Positions 37,569 through 52,365 of a stretch of 64,000 bases of DNA are shown piece by piece. The notes under the pieces were generated by a model, which saw nothing but the letters and a program-made list of their open reading frames with translations, was not told the DNA's origin and did no database searches. Source of the stretch: Penelope pileata (Eukaryota > Chordata > Aves > Galliformes > Cracidae). The position numbers and the translations under genes are program-made. The DNA lies in assembly GCA_013396635.1 (NCBI GenBank), contig WBMW01005275.1, positions 248,001 through 312,000 on the forward strand, given 5' to 3'. How positions within the stretch are numbered: position 1 is the stretch's first letter; the number at the start of each line of letters is the position of its first letter.

Positions 37569-40500
37569 CCAGTAATGTCCCTTGGTCAGTTATCCCAATG
37601 TGTTTGTAGTGAGCCTGAAGAAACCCCAGTTTTCAGTGAAGTACTGGAGTACAGAAGACATTAATGAGACCATTTTCATATTGCTTCAGCCTGTGTTCTG
37701 AACAGGAATTGGACACACCGGCATGCCCTTACCCTCATGATAAATACTATGGGACACGTAAGGGGCAGTCTTGTGTCTCTTCAACAGTTTCAAGGGAAGT
37801 ATCCGCAGCATGAAGACAACCACTTGGGCCACATATGCATGAAAAAGATGTGTCCTCTAACAAGTCATGACAACAACATCCTGCACTGAGGTTAGAGATT
37901 TCCTGTTGGTCTTATTTATATCGCAAGACTGGAGACTACATTCTGACATACTACAGATCCCTACGGATGCACAGCCAAATAGCTTTACACACCCTTGATT
38001 CAAGGTCCATGTGTGTCATAATGTACTTGTTTCTTTTCTTCACCCCATTTAAACTCAGATTTATCCAAAAAACGCCACAGAGAAGGTTCTCCTTTTCTTA
38101 GTTTCATTTTCACTGTTTGGAATAGTAAATCAGTAATATTTCCTCAAAGGTAGGAGTGTGTTACTATGGTGCTACTATAGGATAGATGTCCACCTGGATT
38201 TTAGATTGTAAAAAAAGATGGTTTCTGTTGCTGCATTTACTCACTGGATTAACTAGTAACGCAGAAACTTTAGCAAATATGACAGTGTAAACTGTAATTT
38301 TTATTTGCTCTCTTATCTGTGGTTTTAATCTCCTAAACAACAAGTTCAGATAACACATTACCATCATTATTTGTGCCACATACTAATATTTACTTAGCTT
38401 TATTTTGGATGAAGCAATATCCAAGTGATGCAATTTTACATAAATGAACATCAGAGCTCTTGCATTTGTTGGTTCATTAGAATAACCCTGTTAAACTGAG
38501 GAGTGTACTAATAAAGACTGCAGGACACAACACAGGATGTTTGCTCCTATGATGAATTCTTCTGCAAGAAGTCCACTGTATGCACTTTAAAATCTATTAA
38601 GTCAGGGCTATCCAAATTAAAAGTCAGATGAAAAATTTTCTCGTTTTGATGTTTGCATACAAAAGAGCTGTTACAAATGCTGGACACAAATACCAAATGA
38701 ATTTTGTTTTGTGGTGATGGGCAACTAGAAACATTGGTTATTAAAAGTCTCGTGTCTAGGCATGGAGAACTATATCCAAAAAGCAGAAATAAAACAAAAC
38801 AAAGCAAGAGAAAAATGCAGTTAAGGGCTACAGTATCTAATATTGTGTGCAGAGTGCTTAAAGCAGAATGCACAATGGGATTTAAACACCTGGCATTATC
38901 AATACCTCCTTACTCAATGTTCAGTGAAGTGTCTGAGGTGCTCTGCTCCAGAGAGAAAATCCAGCCACAAGAACTACAGGCTATTTGCTTTCTCTATACT
39001 GCTGAGGAGAGTTAAGCTTTGACAGTCTCTGACAAAATGAACTTCCACACTGAATTAAATCATCGCACCAAAAATTTATTCTGTCACTACATCAAAATGC
39101 TCAAACCACTGCTTCTCAATCACCTCATAAAAAGGTGACTGAGATGAGAATTATAATACATTTTGAATAAAATCATCATTTTCAATGGCAAAATCGGGAA
39201 CAAAAATTAAGTTGATTAAGGTATTACTTTGGTTAAGCAAATCTGAAATAACTAATTTTAATCTTTAAAAGCATCCTGAGAAAAGCAGGAAGTCTTTGTT
39301 GTTGTTCCTTTATCAAAACCAAAATATTTCCTGCATATATGCAGAATGAGCTTTATCTTTCATTTGATATACATAAACTGGATAAATGTTTTACATCAGT
39401 TTTAATAATGGTTAATTCAAATATTTTTTCCTTTTGCTTAATTAAATTTCCTTTTTTCATTGCTGAATAATAAAAAATAAAAAATCAATGATACATTAAA
39501 AAACCACCAAATTAGTTACTGAATTATTAGCAGTTTCTTTTTGGTAGATCAATGTCTTTTTTTTTCCCCACTAAATCAAACCAATTTTGTAGAAGAAAAA
39601 GTAAGATGAATACACCAAGCTATTAAAAAATCCTGAGCATTCTTTGTTCAGCCATCAATGCTCATAGTCCTTTAATAGTCAGAATCACTGAATTGACCTA
39701 CAGAAAAAATAAACAAGAGTATTCCAATTCAGTAACTGACAAGTCATAGAGGTGAGGTGATTTCTTCTACTTTGCAGGTTCTGTACAGACTTCAAATTTC
39801 AACGAACCTTTCAAGTTAAAACAAATCCTTGAAGAGTCATGCAGAAAGTCTACTTTCATTTTTTTTTTAAACTGGAGAAAGTCCTTCAATTTCTGTGCTC
39901 TAAATTTTCTTTTAGAAAGTATCAACAGTTAATGTAAAGAAGAAGAAAGGGCTTTTAAACTAATAAGCTGTCCTTTTTGGAATTCATGTCCATCATCTTG
40001 CCCCAGCACTATGGATTCTGACCTTTCCCTTAGGACTCTAGCAACTTGATTAGATTTGGGGTTCTGAGACTTCAGAAGGGAAGGACATATATCATCTCCA
40101 GTCAGCCTATGCAACACGTGTTGTAATGTTAACAGAGCTGAATGTGGAAACGCTATCCATACTCTATGCTTAAAAGCAGCTACACAGAGGAGTAGATTAA
40201 TATTTTAGATAGAAAAGAACACAAAGAGAAATAAAACTGAGAAGAATGATTTTAGGAATGATGGTACTTTCCTTATTTTAAAAGCATTGCAGCACTAGCA
40301 TTTAGAAACACTTTTTGTAGTTATTTACTATTGTCTTTTATTACAGAGTGCATTTCGTTTTACCTAAGTGAAAGAATATACAGAAAACTATGAAGAGGTC
40401 CCTGATCCTCATCAAGGCTTCCTAGATGAAGATGCAGCCTAAAGGACAAATGTAAGAAGTTTGATTCTAAATATTAGAGATTTTTAAAGAAGGATTGCCT

Positions 40501-41159
40501 ATATAAAAGAAATCAACTGGAAAGAATACAAATATATTATGCATGAGCATAATTTTATCCTAAATCTAGTTGCAAGAAGCTGTATAACCCTATGTAATCA
40601 TTATGGTAATTGCTGACTATATATTAAGGGTACAAGAGACACAAATTGTATGCTTCCAGTGCTTGCATTCCTATCTGAGAAGAGCTCATGTTTGTGTGTC
40701 TTACAGTGACAATAGCTATTAGAAGCCACTTACGGTCATCCTAAGTGCTGGGTGACTATGAAGTATAGGGTACTAACTAGTCAAAAGATTTTTTTAGAAC
40801 AAATCGGCATATATCGATGTAATCTTGTTGGATCAAGTCTTTGCTTAACTCTCAAGGGTAAAAGGAAGAGGTTTCACTTATCCCTGGAAAAGTCAGCTTA
40901 GAATTGCTTGTATTGGTCAGAAGATGAGGTTAACTCCTTACAGGGTGCTATCAGTAGGTGTAACAGGAAAAGCCCCAAAACTCTGACAACGATGCCATTT
41001 CTTCATCCAACTACACCATTTGCTTCATCTGAAGCTAGAAGCTCTGCTCCAAATCATTTTCTGCTTCCTCAGCTCCTTCCTTGCACTGCTGTTACTCCAA
41101 CTGCTTTCTGATCTCTCTCTCAGACTGCTTCTGCTTTGCCTGGCTGGCCCTTAATTAAG

Positions 41160-41181
41160 CCTGGGGCAACCCTGCCCCAGG
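41160..41181. repeat. GC-rich hairpin
   Basis: CCTGGGGCA and TGCCCCAGG are 9-bp perfect arms around a 4-base loop. It is GC-rich in a mostly AT-rich setting and would fold stably. Confidence 0.85.
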
Positions 41182-42399
41182 TCCACCCCTTCCAGTCACA
41201 GGTACAAGTGATCTATCAGTATTCTCCAGCCAGTCACACTCCTCCACCATGTGCTCAATCATCAATTCATGCCGTGATCAACTGTTTCCCTACAGTAGGA
41301 CTGCGGGTAAATGAGTGTAGAAAATTTAAGATATGATTTTTTTTGCTAATAGATTGCATATGCATATTAGACAACCTTGTGACATATTCCATATATAAAT
41401 TGTGTATTAGGGCTCTGATTAAAAAAGAGGGAGATAAAATATATAGCCATGACTTCTTTTCCCAGTTTCCTAGAGATCTGGGGAAGGGGATATCTCTGCT
41501 GAGTTATACACTTATATCTCTTCACAGAATTCCCTAGCATTTTGGAAAATGAGAAGTGTTAATGCCAGCAGTTAGCAATTCTTTACACAAGTTACCGTCT
41601 AGGTCTGTTCTTGAGACAGTAGCATGATGGGTGAAAGACATCTATCAGTATAAGTCTTTCCTCCCCTGTTCTTTTCTGTTTCCCTAGGAGGAGCATGGTC
41701 ATGCTTTGAGGTGCTCAGGTTTTGTGCTTAAAAATTTGCAATTCAGCAATGGCAACAGTCAGCACAACATACACTGCAAATTTCTCATTGCATTCCCTGT
41801 GACAGCAGTAGTAAGTGGTAAAAAGACTAGCTGAGGTGGAGTAAGGAATTATGTACTTAACCTATGTCCAAACTCTATTTTGTTAATCTAATGATTTCAC
41901 TGTAAGCATTCATGGGAACAGTGATACGTCTTGCATTATTTTCTGGTCCAGTGTACTCAATTTTGAAACAACCCACTTTAAACACATGTTGCTTTCGTGG
42001 TTGCCACTAAACATCCAGAAATTTAGTAATCGTCACAACAATAATAACAAAAAAAATTCCTTGTCACCAACTCTTTAAGAGAATGTTCTGTGCATCCCTG
42101 CTTATAAATGTGGCTATCTCCCAAATCAAGTCTTAAGCTTCCACTATTGTTCTCTGCTTATCTGGACTCTCTTCTCTGCTTTGGACAGTCTTCTCTGTCT
42201 TTGTTTAGCTATCTCTCCACCCCGTTTTTCTCTATGCCATTTTACTCAGCAGTAGGGTACCATGTGTACAAGGAAATGTATCTTAACTTAGATTTATTGG
42301 TTATCACTCGTTTCAGATGTATTATCATCAGGATTCCTTGATATTTACTGAGATAAGGCGTAGGAAGAGAAATCCATTATAATATCAGCGGTAGGACTT

Positions 42400-42426
42400 T
42401 TTCTAAATGTGGACTACATTTAGAAA
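42400..42426. repeat. Perfect hairpin, 11-bp arms
   Basis: TTTCTAAATGT and ACATTTAGAAA flank a 5-base loop. Confidence 0.88.
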
Positions 42427-45129
42427 GCAAGCAGGACTTATTTAGAATGCCAAAAACTCTATGGATACTATTTCCCTTGCAAAAGCAATGTGTCAGTCCA
42501 TGTCAGATTCAAGCTCCAAAAAGAGAGCAGAATTATGGGCCCATGTGCACCCAGAGAGGATAGGTGAGGTGAACAATGTGTGCCTATTTGGAGTACACTG
42601 AAAACTATCATTAAACACCTGAGTTTCCAGAAAAGAACTGGCAGACATATTTTTTCTTGGGAAATAGTAAATTTGGTGGAAGTAAATCTGCAACACTATC
42701 TCCCTCTTTTCATTCTAGGAAGAATAGTGAAGTCTAGGAACTTTGTAAATGTGGATTTTGAAGAATTGAAAAAAGATAACATTTAAAGAGAAATGGGTTC
42801 TAAATGTAACCATAGCAGAGCTTGGTTTTGCAGTTCATAGGGAAAAAAATGGGTATGCATACAGGAGTACTCTGTATCTGTAGTAAGCAAAAATCTATGC
42901 CTGAATGCACTGCAGATAAATTACACAGGACTTCTACTGAGGATTTCAGAAGGAGCACAGCAGCTCTTTCTCTGGAATTCTGCCATCTCCCATAAGATAT
43001 TTGGTGTCTTAAAAAGACTCAAGAAGGTGAAGGATGACAGTTTTGGGAGCACAGTTACAGAATCAGAAGTGGGATCAGTCCCTATCTGTGTCAGTGAAAG
43101 GAATAATCACATCTCAAAAGAAACTTCCTTGATAGACTTTGTTCAAAGAATAAACGCTGTCAGTATTATGGCATACCAGTAACAATTGAAAAAATGGACA
43201 GAAAATTCACAAAGCTGACAGAAACAGAATGTCTGTGTTTCCTGCAGACAGCACTTGCTGCTGCTTTCAATGAGAAAATTGAAAAGTTTACATTTCATTT
43301 AAAAAGGTGAAAATCATACAAATGTAGGATCCGAAATCTCTAGTAATCAATGAGGTAGGTCTTCCTCCCCAACATAAGTTGTAGTCTATCTACCCTTGAA
43401 TGAACTTGCAATAGAAACCCACCAAACTGCACATTCATGTATCTTCCTGGGAACTCCCTCTGAGACTCAACAGTCCCTTGTGTGTCTGCACTACTAAACT
43501 CCTCACATGGATACCCCCTCTGGTGGGTGCAGCTTGTGGGGGACCTTTCTAGCCTCAGCCAACAGGGAGCGCCTGGACTTTAGGCTAATATTGTGTCCCC
43601 ACATTGTTCATATCTAACCTTTACACAAGTATCCTTTTATCAGGGATTTGGGAAAGCAGTCATGAAACCAGAGAGAGCTGTGATACAAAATTATGAATGC
43701 ATTTATGTATCGCATTCTGATTTCAGTTTCTTTTTCTAGATTAAATGAAATAGTTGGTTTCATTTTCCATGCCACTCACTTTGTACTATCTTAGAAGACA
43801 TCTAGACTTGCAATGGATATTTTCACTTCACTTTTATAAATTGCAGTGGATAGAATAAGCAACATGGCTTCTACTTTCCTGTATTTGAAATACAGTGGTC
43901 CTATCTGGCCCAGACTAAACCAAATGAAAGGCCATGACGCACATGTGGATGATTTTGGATTGCCTGTGATTGGCAACGTAAATGTACACCAAGGCAATAC
44001 TAATTACTGTGGAGACATAAAAATTCCATTGCTTTTCTTCATTCTGATCTCAGAGGCAAATTATTCATAAACAATATTCAAGGTTAATACAAATATGTGA
44101 ATATCTATACAAATATGTAACCACCCACCAACTGAACTACCAGATAGTGGTAGCTTAACTGCCACTACTTAGGCACTATTGAAGACTTTCCCTTGAAAGT
44201 CATATATTCATTAGACTTCAATACAGAGATATAATTAATGGAAAACTGTCACAGCTGCTCTATCTGGTGATTCACTAAAAGATGTCTGAAAAATAAAATG
44301 TATTGCAAAAGTGCCAGCTGCAAGTGGCAAACAGGAAAAATGACATGTTAAATTATTAAATAAAAAATGATTGACTATGCATTGTAATATGCATTCATGT
44401 GAACACCGTGATACTGAATTAATGTTCATTGTGATAAGGAAGCTGGTACAAATTACTTATTCTTCAAAATTCTTCACACTTCCCTGTCACAGTGTTAAAG
44501 GAGGAGTCTATGCTGTAAGTCTAGGTCAGAAGAGACAAATCATCCACTGTCTGTCCACTTAACATAATCCTTTGCTTATGCCAGGATGCTTTTTTCAGTT
44601 ATCTGATGAAGTCCTTTCTCTCTGGAAGATGAAGTGCTGCCTTGTTCAGGGACAGCCTGAGCCATATTTTAGGACATTTTATGGAGAATAAATTGCTGGG
44701 CATTTCTGATGATCTATATACAAGGTAAAGTCAGATGTTTGCTTGTATATCGGCTTTGGACATGACCCTGCTAAGTGACAGCTTCACCAATAAACATACA
44801 AAGTTAAACAACTATGGTACTCCTCTGCATGAAACAGGAATAGGATCACACCATCAGGAATAGGTGAATAACAGTTTTGAAGATGAGTGAGCTTTGCCTT
44901 TCATCCAACCAAATAAGATAATGTGGTAGAAATATACAAAATGGCTGTGCATGACTTAAAGTCAATTTCCAATGCCAAAATATAAAGCTAACCTCTTCTT
45001 ATCTTCAACTAAATTTGCAGTTAGTGTCCTCCTTCAGCTGAGAGGAGATTACTAAAAGCTGATCATTTAATAAGTAACCTAATGTGACAATTATGAAATT
45101 GAAATTGCTGAATAGTGGAATTTATGATA

Positions 45130-45660
45130 TCATGAAGATTCTACTGCTAAGTCACCCCAACATCTATGTCTGACAATGTCTGCAAGATGCATTTGGAAAT
45201 TGCAGTCATAGGAGAATGTGTGGGCTCCTGTGTCACATGGTGACACTCCTGCCAGGTGGACACGTCTGAGCATTAGATGTGGAACCTCAATGGTACAGGG
45301 TTGAATGCTCGGAGGAAACCCTATGACCACCATGGGAGCCCAGGGCACTAAAAAATGCAGAAAGCATCTTTCTGGGAGTCATCCTTTTCACCAAACAGTA
45401 AGAATTATCCTTTCCTGAAGGAAAGAAATTCAAAGGGATGACTGTGAGAAGGAGGTAGTGGGGTTTTGCCATGTAGACGAGTGAGGTTGTGAATGCCTGA
45501 CTCGACACCCAGGAAAGTCACTGTCCTTTGCCTTTTGTCCGCGCTGTTAAACACATCAGAGGGGATCAACAACCAGCCCCAGCCCTGCCAGTAAAGCAGA
45601 GTAAGGGCACCCTGAATAGCTTGTGCCTCGCTGGGTACAGGCACAGACACCTGCCTGCAG
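45130..45660 (-). other. Coding-like minus-strand stretch, unidentified
   Basis: The minus strand carries overlapping frames of 81, 73 and 72 codons across 500 bp that together read like one frame broken by shifts and stops, with a W/G-rich start and a Cys-rich end. It is richer in GC than its surroundings. I do not recognise the family; it could be a decayed retroelement or pseudogene piece. The impression of coding origin is weak. Confidence 0.2.
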
Positions 45661-46689
45661 AGACCCTAGGATAGCCTGCAGAACTAGAGGCTTTGAGTTT
45701 GGGTGAACTCATAAGGAAGAGCGACAATAGGCAAATGTCTAGCTAAAGTACACATGGTCAGAAAAGGAGAGCTTAATAAATAAATGAAAAATATCAAGAA
45801 ATCAAGCAGACAAAAGTTATAAGGAAAAATGCATGAGAAAATAGGCAGGGAGTATAATACAAGGCTAAAAAACAAATATGTAAAGGTTGAACTGCTATAA
45901 AAAGAGGTAATTAGGGCAGAATTTAACAAATTATGCACAGAAACTTTCACTGTTTCCTTCCTTTCTCATTCTGTCTGGGAATTTTTTAATCAGCCCAGGA
46001 TTTGAGGTCTTCACTTTGCATTTCCAGTGACGCATTTTTATTGGGTTTATTTGGGATACTGTGTGATCCAAATACTAAGTAAGCATGATCTTAAAGGGCT
46101 AATAGTCTGAATGCCAGCAAACACACAGCCCCTGATACAATGACATTACATAGATTAGCATATACCTGTTACCTGCTAATTCATCAACTGTGGTCGATCT
46201 GCAAATATTTCAGCAGCTACCACTGAGGAAGATAAAGAACATGTTGTATAGATTTTCCTTCTCTAAACAGGGGCCTGGGAGAAGTCCATGACAGATAATC
46301 TGTGATCCACGACAGACATTGCTTACTCCTGAATTAACAAAATCTTAAAAGCCTGATAAAGAGAGAGCCAGCATTTGCAAAGCTATCAATCTGACATCTT
46401 TAGCAGATGCTAAAACCACTTAAAGGGTGGGGATAGAAAGAGAGATAGAAAGGGAAAAGGGATGAATAAAAATAAGATAAAGGAAGGTTATAAGGATGAT
46501 AAACAGTTTAGCATCTTTTGAGGCAGCCCTCTAGACAAGAGGAAAGAAAGCTGTTTTTTTATTCATACTGAATTATCTCAAGAAAGACAGGTTTAAACCC
46601 CATTTCTGGAGATATATCTAGTAAGACTTAAAGAGAAAAAACATCCCAATAAATCCATGACTAAGAGTATCTGTAGGCACATAAAACTG

Positions 46690-47110
46690 TTAAAGCTGCA
46701 AAATCCTCTTAGAATGGCCCAAACCCAGACTCATTAATAGCATGATGTAGTGTTGTCGTTGTTCCTGTAACCTTATGATTGCAGTGACATTGTCAGAGTG
46801 TAAGCAAGGGCAACCATAAACTTCTCCATGTTGAGTAAGTTTTATGTTCTCAGTTACTATGGGGATTTCCTGGTCTGAAATCTGAAGGATGCAGGTGACC
46901 CTGTCATTACTGCAGGGCGAATGAGCCTGCTGAGCCACATACAGTTGTGCTGGCAGCCCGCAGACCCCAAAGCCTGGAGCTGGGCACAGCATCTCTCCCT
47001 GAGCTGCAGCAAGTGCCTGAAGTCACAGATCGTTCTGGGCAAATATGGGTCCCTCTTGAGCCAAGAAGCCCACATCTATGACCCCAGTCATGCCTCTGCA
47101 AGGGAAGCCT
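46690..47110 (-). other. Coding-like minus-strand stretch, unidentified
   Basis: Overlapping minus-strand frames of 100, 72 and 64 codons span 420 bp, with local GC enrichment at 46900-47110. They are open for longer than the local average but have no motif I can name. The stretch lies on the same strand and about 1 kb from a similar one at 45130-45660, so both may derive from one decayed source. Confidence 0.2.
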
Positions 47111-50100
47111 GAGCTTTGCTCCTCCATCACAACACCAATGTAGTGAAGGTAACTGGAGTCTGTAGTAGATCCTTGTGAAAAGGTCCGTTGAAGGACAACT
47201 GAGAGGTGAGAAAGAAAGGAAGTTTGGGACTAATTAGGAGGTACTTATTGAAAGATACTCAGGGTGGAATTGGAGCTGTGTCCCATAGAGACAAAGAAGA
47301 AGTGGGGACTTTTAAATACAAAATAGCAGAACCACATCTTTTAGGCTTGGAAAACACTTGCCAGTCTGACACATAAGAAGTCTATTGCTTTTTTATATTT
47401 AAACTATATCTCCTTTTCAGCAGTCAGTACCTCTACTGTAGAAGAGCACTAGCACTTCTTTGGCAACTTTCAATGTGGTATATATTAAACCAATGGAGAT
47501 AGGCATCTCCAGGAAATTGATTTTATAATGAAAGTAGCTCAGTGCTAACTGTAGTGGAACTCCAGAATGGCATTCCAATTGATAATAAATAACTCAATTT
47601 TCAGCCCAGTGGTGATAAAATATTTAACACTAATAATTTCAGTAGTCAGCAGGGACTAAATTTTATCTTTGTTTTGCCTTGCCTTGCCAAGTGAGGGAGC
47701 AGGAAGCAGAGAGTACTTCTCACCCTTGGAATCCAGTTTAAGGGCAAAGGGTGGTACCAGACAACACTCCAGGGAGCAAGTCGGCAGGGAGGAAAATGAA
47801 ACAAGTAAAAGCTCCTTGAGTAGCAACTACTGCAGCAATTCCATGCAGAATAAGCAGTATTTGGCCAGAGAAGTGCTGCAGAACAATTTACCAATCTCTC
47901 CTCCTGTAAATGAGAAGGTAGAAGGGTGTTTTGTGTTTCTTGGGACAATATGTTTGATATTCCTGTTAAAAGTTTTTTCTTAAATAGCCTCATTTAGCCA
48001 TCTCCAGGAATGTTGACTAGCAACTAGGGAAGTAAACCTGAGGGTTTCAGTGGAGGTTTTGGTACCAGAATGTGCCACTCATGGCTAGCAGGTGTAAGCT
48101 CTCTTAAAAGGGTTAAATGGATGAGACACACAATACTAAATGAAAGCTCTGTTTTTTCTTCACAGATTTAGCAATTTAACTGCAGTATGTAAAAATCTGA
48201 CATTCTATGAAATCGCAATATTGCCAGCCTTACTACATATGCAGTATGTGGTGTTCCTGTAGCCATCCAAAATCCATAGCTCAGACTAAGTTCTGTAAGA
48301 GGTGAGTTTTGTCCTTTTTGTTTTGTCTCAGCTGACCTTCATGACATACAAAGAAACAGAAAACAATAAAATTGTTCCTTCAGCCTGCAAATATTGTAAA
48401 TTGCTTTTATGAATTGAAGTTCTTAATTTTACCTTTCTCCACTAGCTGGTAAACAAGCTCGTGCACTGATGATGCACACCTCTGCAAATATACATTCATG
48501 GGACCATTTCACAGTTAAAATCAGGGAATTTACTAGTATTTATTTCATTAGAGATTGTCTAGCTACAGAAATTCAATAGATAATAAGAACATTCCAATAT
48601 GTATTTCATGTTTACATTATGTTCTTAGCACAATGAATTTAAATGAGATAACAATAGGTCTTTGAATATGGATAACTAAGGATTCCCCTTTGTCATTCTT
48701 AATGTCTACCAAAGGACACTTACAGCTTGAAAAGCATATTTTTAGAAAACATAATTGAAAGAAAAGAAACAAAAGCATTAGCAGGATATATGTCATAAAT
48801 TTCTGGCTATTTTTAAGTTTTAGGAATGTTATTGCTTTATGTTAGTATGTAATATTAGAGAAATGTCATGCAGATATCTCAACTTTCAAATTCTCGTGTA
48901 ACAGAGTAATTCTGCAATATTCACATCTCATGAAGTTTAGTGGAATACTTTTCTTCCTTTCATACACTACAAAAATGCACCTAAATATCCCAAAGAAATA
49001 TGCCTGTCACTCTAAACTACTGTAGCCTTTTTTGCTTTTGGATTGAATAAGATGGAATAAAAATTAGCTTAAAATCTGTTATTGAAAATAAGAGCCTTCA
49101 ATTTTATTCCCTTCAAACAACAAGTATGTGCATGGCTTTATTTAAGGTCAACATCAGAAGATAATGCATCCTTTGGGAAGTTCCCCACTGCAATGCAGAG
49201 TTTTGCTAAGATCAGACAGTCTGTGCTCTTGGTCATTTGGGAATCCCTAACTGGTAATTTAGTTAACAAGCTATTCAATTCATGTCTCCAATCAATGGCC
49301 TCTTTTTTTTTTTCCCAAGCTAATGACAACCTTATGAAGCAGTATTTCTCTCCTGTCTGTAAGAAAAAACAGCCACAGCTACAAAAGTCATCAATACAAA
49401 TATCTCATCAAATTGTTTCTACAGTATTAAACAGTGAACCCAAAAGTTGTGTTGTAAATTATTTTATTACTAAATCATTCAGATACTAGATTTACTAGGA
49501 GGCAGTCTAGTAAAAGCAGTTATAATATTGAGAGCAGGACTTGATCTTGAGCAATGCAGACCAGCTGCAGCATCCACCGACTCCACTGAAAATTTGGCAG
49601 CTCTGTACTTCTCTCTCAGTTCTGCACTTCGTGACTCTCTATTCTTCATCAATGTTGTGCAGAGTGGGCACAAATGGCACTTTAAATATACATGCCTCAT
49701 AAAAGCGTCAATCTAATACTTAGCGGATCTGTGCATTTTCCCTTAGCAGATGTGTTTTGTCAGCCTCTCCTGGATCTTGAGGCAACTACTTTTATGAGAC
49801 TAAATAAAGCCTTTTGGGAAACTCAAATCAAAAGCTTCTGTTGGGTATTAAATGAGTGCCTTTTAGATTCTGAGCAAATAAATACTTTGTAAGTGTTTCA
49901 TAAAGCTGACATAGAAAAATAAGTACACCAAATACTCATCTCACACTTTATATATTTGATGTCCATGTTGTATAAATAGATATGTGCATGTAGACATGCA
50001 TTCCTCTTACAGCGTCAGTGAGCTTTGTAAATAATGAACTTTCACAGGTTTCACACTAATCAAATTATTTCTTGCAAATGGGTATCCATGGAGGCTGCTC

Positions 50101-51734
50101 CCCAGGTTTTCTAATTTTGTTCATTATGTTCTCTAATTTTTCCTGAGAGACAACTCAAGCAACTACTTGATATACAACGGCAGTACCCAGCTGGCTTTCA
50201 CTTGAGCAGTTGCTTTGATACAGCATCACATGACGATACTCATTACTTCAGATAAATTATTCAGAAACTCCCATAAGCAGCGTCCTACAGTTTACTAAGC
50301 TATAGGAGAGTTTTGCTAAAGTGTGATGCTTTGCTACTACAAACAAAACATGAATCTGTGAATATACTCTTAATACGCCAAAAGAACCCATGTACTGGGT
50401 CACTAGCTTGCCATTACACATTATCATTACTGCTTGAAAAGTTCCTTTAATACAAAGCTTTTTCTTTTAGTTCTCAGTGCTTTCTGAAGTTTACTGTAGA
50501 GATATCTCACGTTAGCTAGAATTTCTAAATTTACAAGTTTTATTTCCCGTAATTTTAAAAATTTAATCTTAAAGAATTGTTTAACATTTTCAATGTTACT
50601 ATAGTATTCATTATTCACATTTCAAAAATTACTAGGGGACAAAGTTAGCTTAAACTTAGCCTCAATTTTTTATCTTTTCATGAAAAGTTCTTCAAAAATT
50701 CTTAGATTAACAGAATATTTCCTGAAATGTTATTTCAAGAATTAAAAATTATATATATTACAATTTTTCCCTATTATTTGCAGTGGCTTAAAGCCATCAA
50801 ATACAGTGCTGAATCTAGTGCTCTAGATTCTATTCCAGCATAACCATATTGCCTTTAGGGACAAGACACCCAACAATCTTGAAAATATTCTCAAGGCAAG
50901 GAAGGGAAGCCAGCGGGCCACTCCTTAATTTACCTGTTGTCCACCTCCTACAGAGCTCTTTAGTAGCACAGCATCAACAGCAGGTTGCAGGGGAGTGGAG
51001 ATAAAAGGCAAGTGTGAAAGGCTGGTTGTGTCTTGTGAGAGAAAAGAAAGGCAGTGGCTGTCACTGCTGCTCTGTCAGGCCAATTTCCCCACACTCAAGG
51101 CCAACTTCTCCTGCCCGGGTTAGATGCTTCAGGACCCATAAATGTGAAGGCCTTCCCCAGTGCTTGCCAAGACCAGCGCATGAAGCATCATCTCATCTGC
51201 TTCAAAGGCCCCAGCGTCATAATCAGGGTCAATCTGCCCCAACGCTTTCTCAGGCTGCCTGGGAGGACAGGGATGTCAGAAGGTAAATATGTCTGGTTAA
51301 GCGTAAAAGCTAAGATGAGATGAAACACCCTTTGGAGGTGCCTACAGCTACAAAGCCCATGGTGTCCAGCTCTCGATTTCAACATCCCACTTTGATGTCA
51401 CTAAGTTGGGCCAGCTGGTTTCATTTCTTTGGAGTAATTCAATTCAGCTAATTAGACTGAGCTGCTGTTACTGTGCTCTCCTAAATCCGCCATTTCAGAA
51501 ACAAAATCACTATATTAACTCTCTGGCCTTTTGTAACATAGTTTTAGTAAGTTTCACTGGAGGATAAAAGTATGCAAATAGTCATCTCAAAGGATCAAGT
51601 AAAATGAAGGTAAATAAAAATTGCCACACATTCTTTTTTAGGATCTTGTGATTCTGAAGTCACCTTCCTGATGCTGGAAAATTGATTCAAGCCTCTGAAA
51701 GCTTATTCAGGATAATCACATTAAAGCTGTCTGT

Positions 51735-52110
51735 GAGAAGCTGAAGAACAATCTCATAATGCTAACTGATAAAACGGCAGATGAATTTTAATCTCCATAA
51801 ATGCAAAGAAATGTACATTGGAAAAAAATAATCCTAACTGTGCATACACATACAAAAGTAATGACAGGCTTTAAAGTTGTTATTGCCACTCAGGGAAAAA
51901 GATCTTCAAGACACTCAGTTAAGCCCAGCAGCATACAAAAAGCAAACAGAACATTAACAATCTCAGGAAAGGAATTGAGACTAAAACAGTAAACAACATT
52001 ATGCTATCAACGCTGCACTCACATCCTGACTGTTGCCTGTAGTGCTGGCCATCTCACCTGAAAAGCAGAGCTAGCACAGGTGCAGAGGGGGCAGCCTTTG
52101 CCATCAGAGA
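51735..52110 (+). pseudogene. Decayed ancient CR1/L3 ORF2 C-terminus
   Basis: Frame-switching translation gives ADEF.., KCKEMYIGKNN-like, then a SPAAYKKQTEH-like and a CWPSHLK-like block. These are in the order expected for the C-terminal tail of the CR1/L3 reverse-transcriptase protein. The frame is broken by many stops and shifts; no catalytic segment is present. It is inert and very old relative to the other LINE remnants here. Confidence 0.6.
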
Positions 52111-52327
52111 GTGTCAAGAACTTGTTTACAAAGGGAGATCTAATGGTCAGCGATTCTTCTGCTGGACAGATATCACATATGATAATGGTATATACCATCA
52201 GTAATAGTATAGATGAAGTGTAAAGGAAATGATTATTTAGTGTTTTTCATGCTGAAAAACCATGATTGATATCACCTAATACCTAATGAAATTGTCAGCA
52301 ACCAGGCATCTAACAAAGAACTATGTA

Positions 52328-52365
52328 TTTCTTTTTTTTTTTCTTTTTTCTTTTTTTTTTCTTTC
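52328..52365 (+). repeat. T-rich low-complexity tract
   Basis: Runs of T with occasional C, apparently expanded inside the old LINE. Confidence 0.8.

Larger units (their letters stand above)
37131..51734. other. Long unique stretch, no confirmed gene
   Basis: About 14.6 kb of mostly AT-rich DNA with no recognised gene. It contains the palindrome pair at 37527-37568, small hairpins at 41160-41181 and 42400-42426, and two coding-like minus-strand stretches at 45130-45660 and 46690-47110 (separate entries). The 135-codon frame at 49082-49489 is taken as chance. Confidence 0.5.

Noticed and set aside
49082..49489. 135-codon plus-strand open frame
   Set aside because: No motif; contains a T-run-encoded Phe stretch; within chance length.
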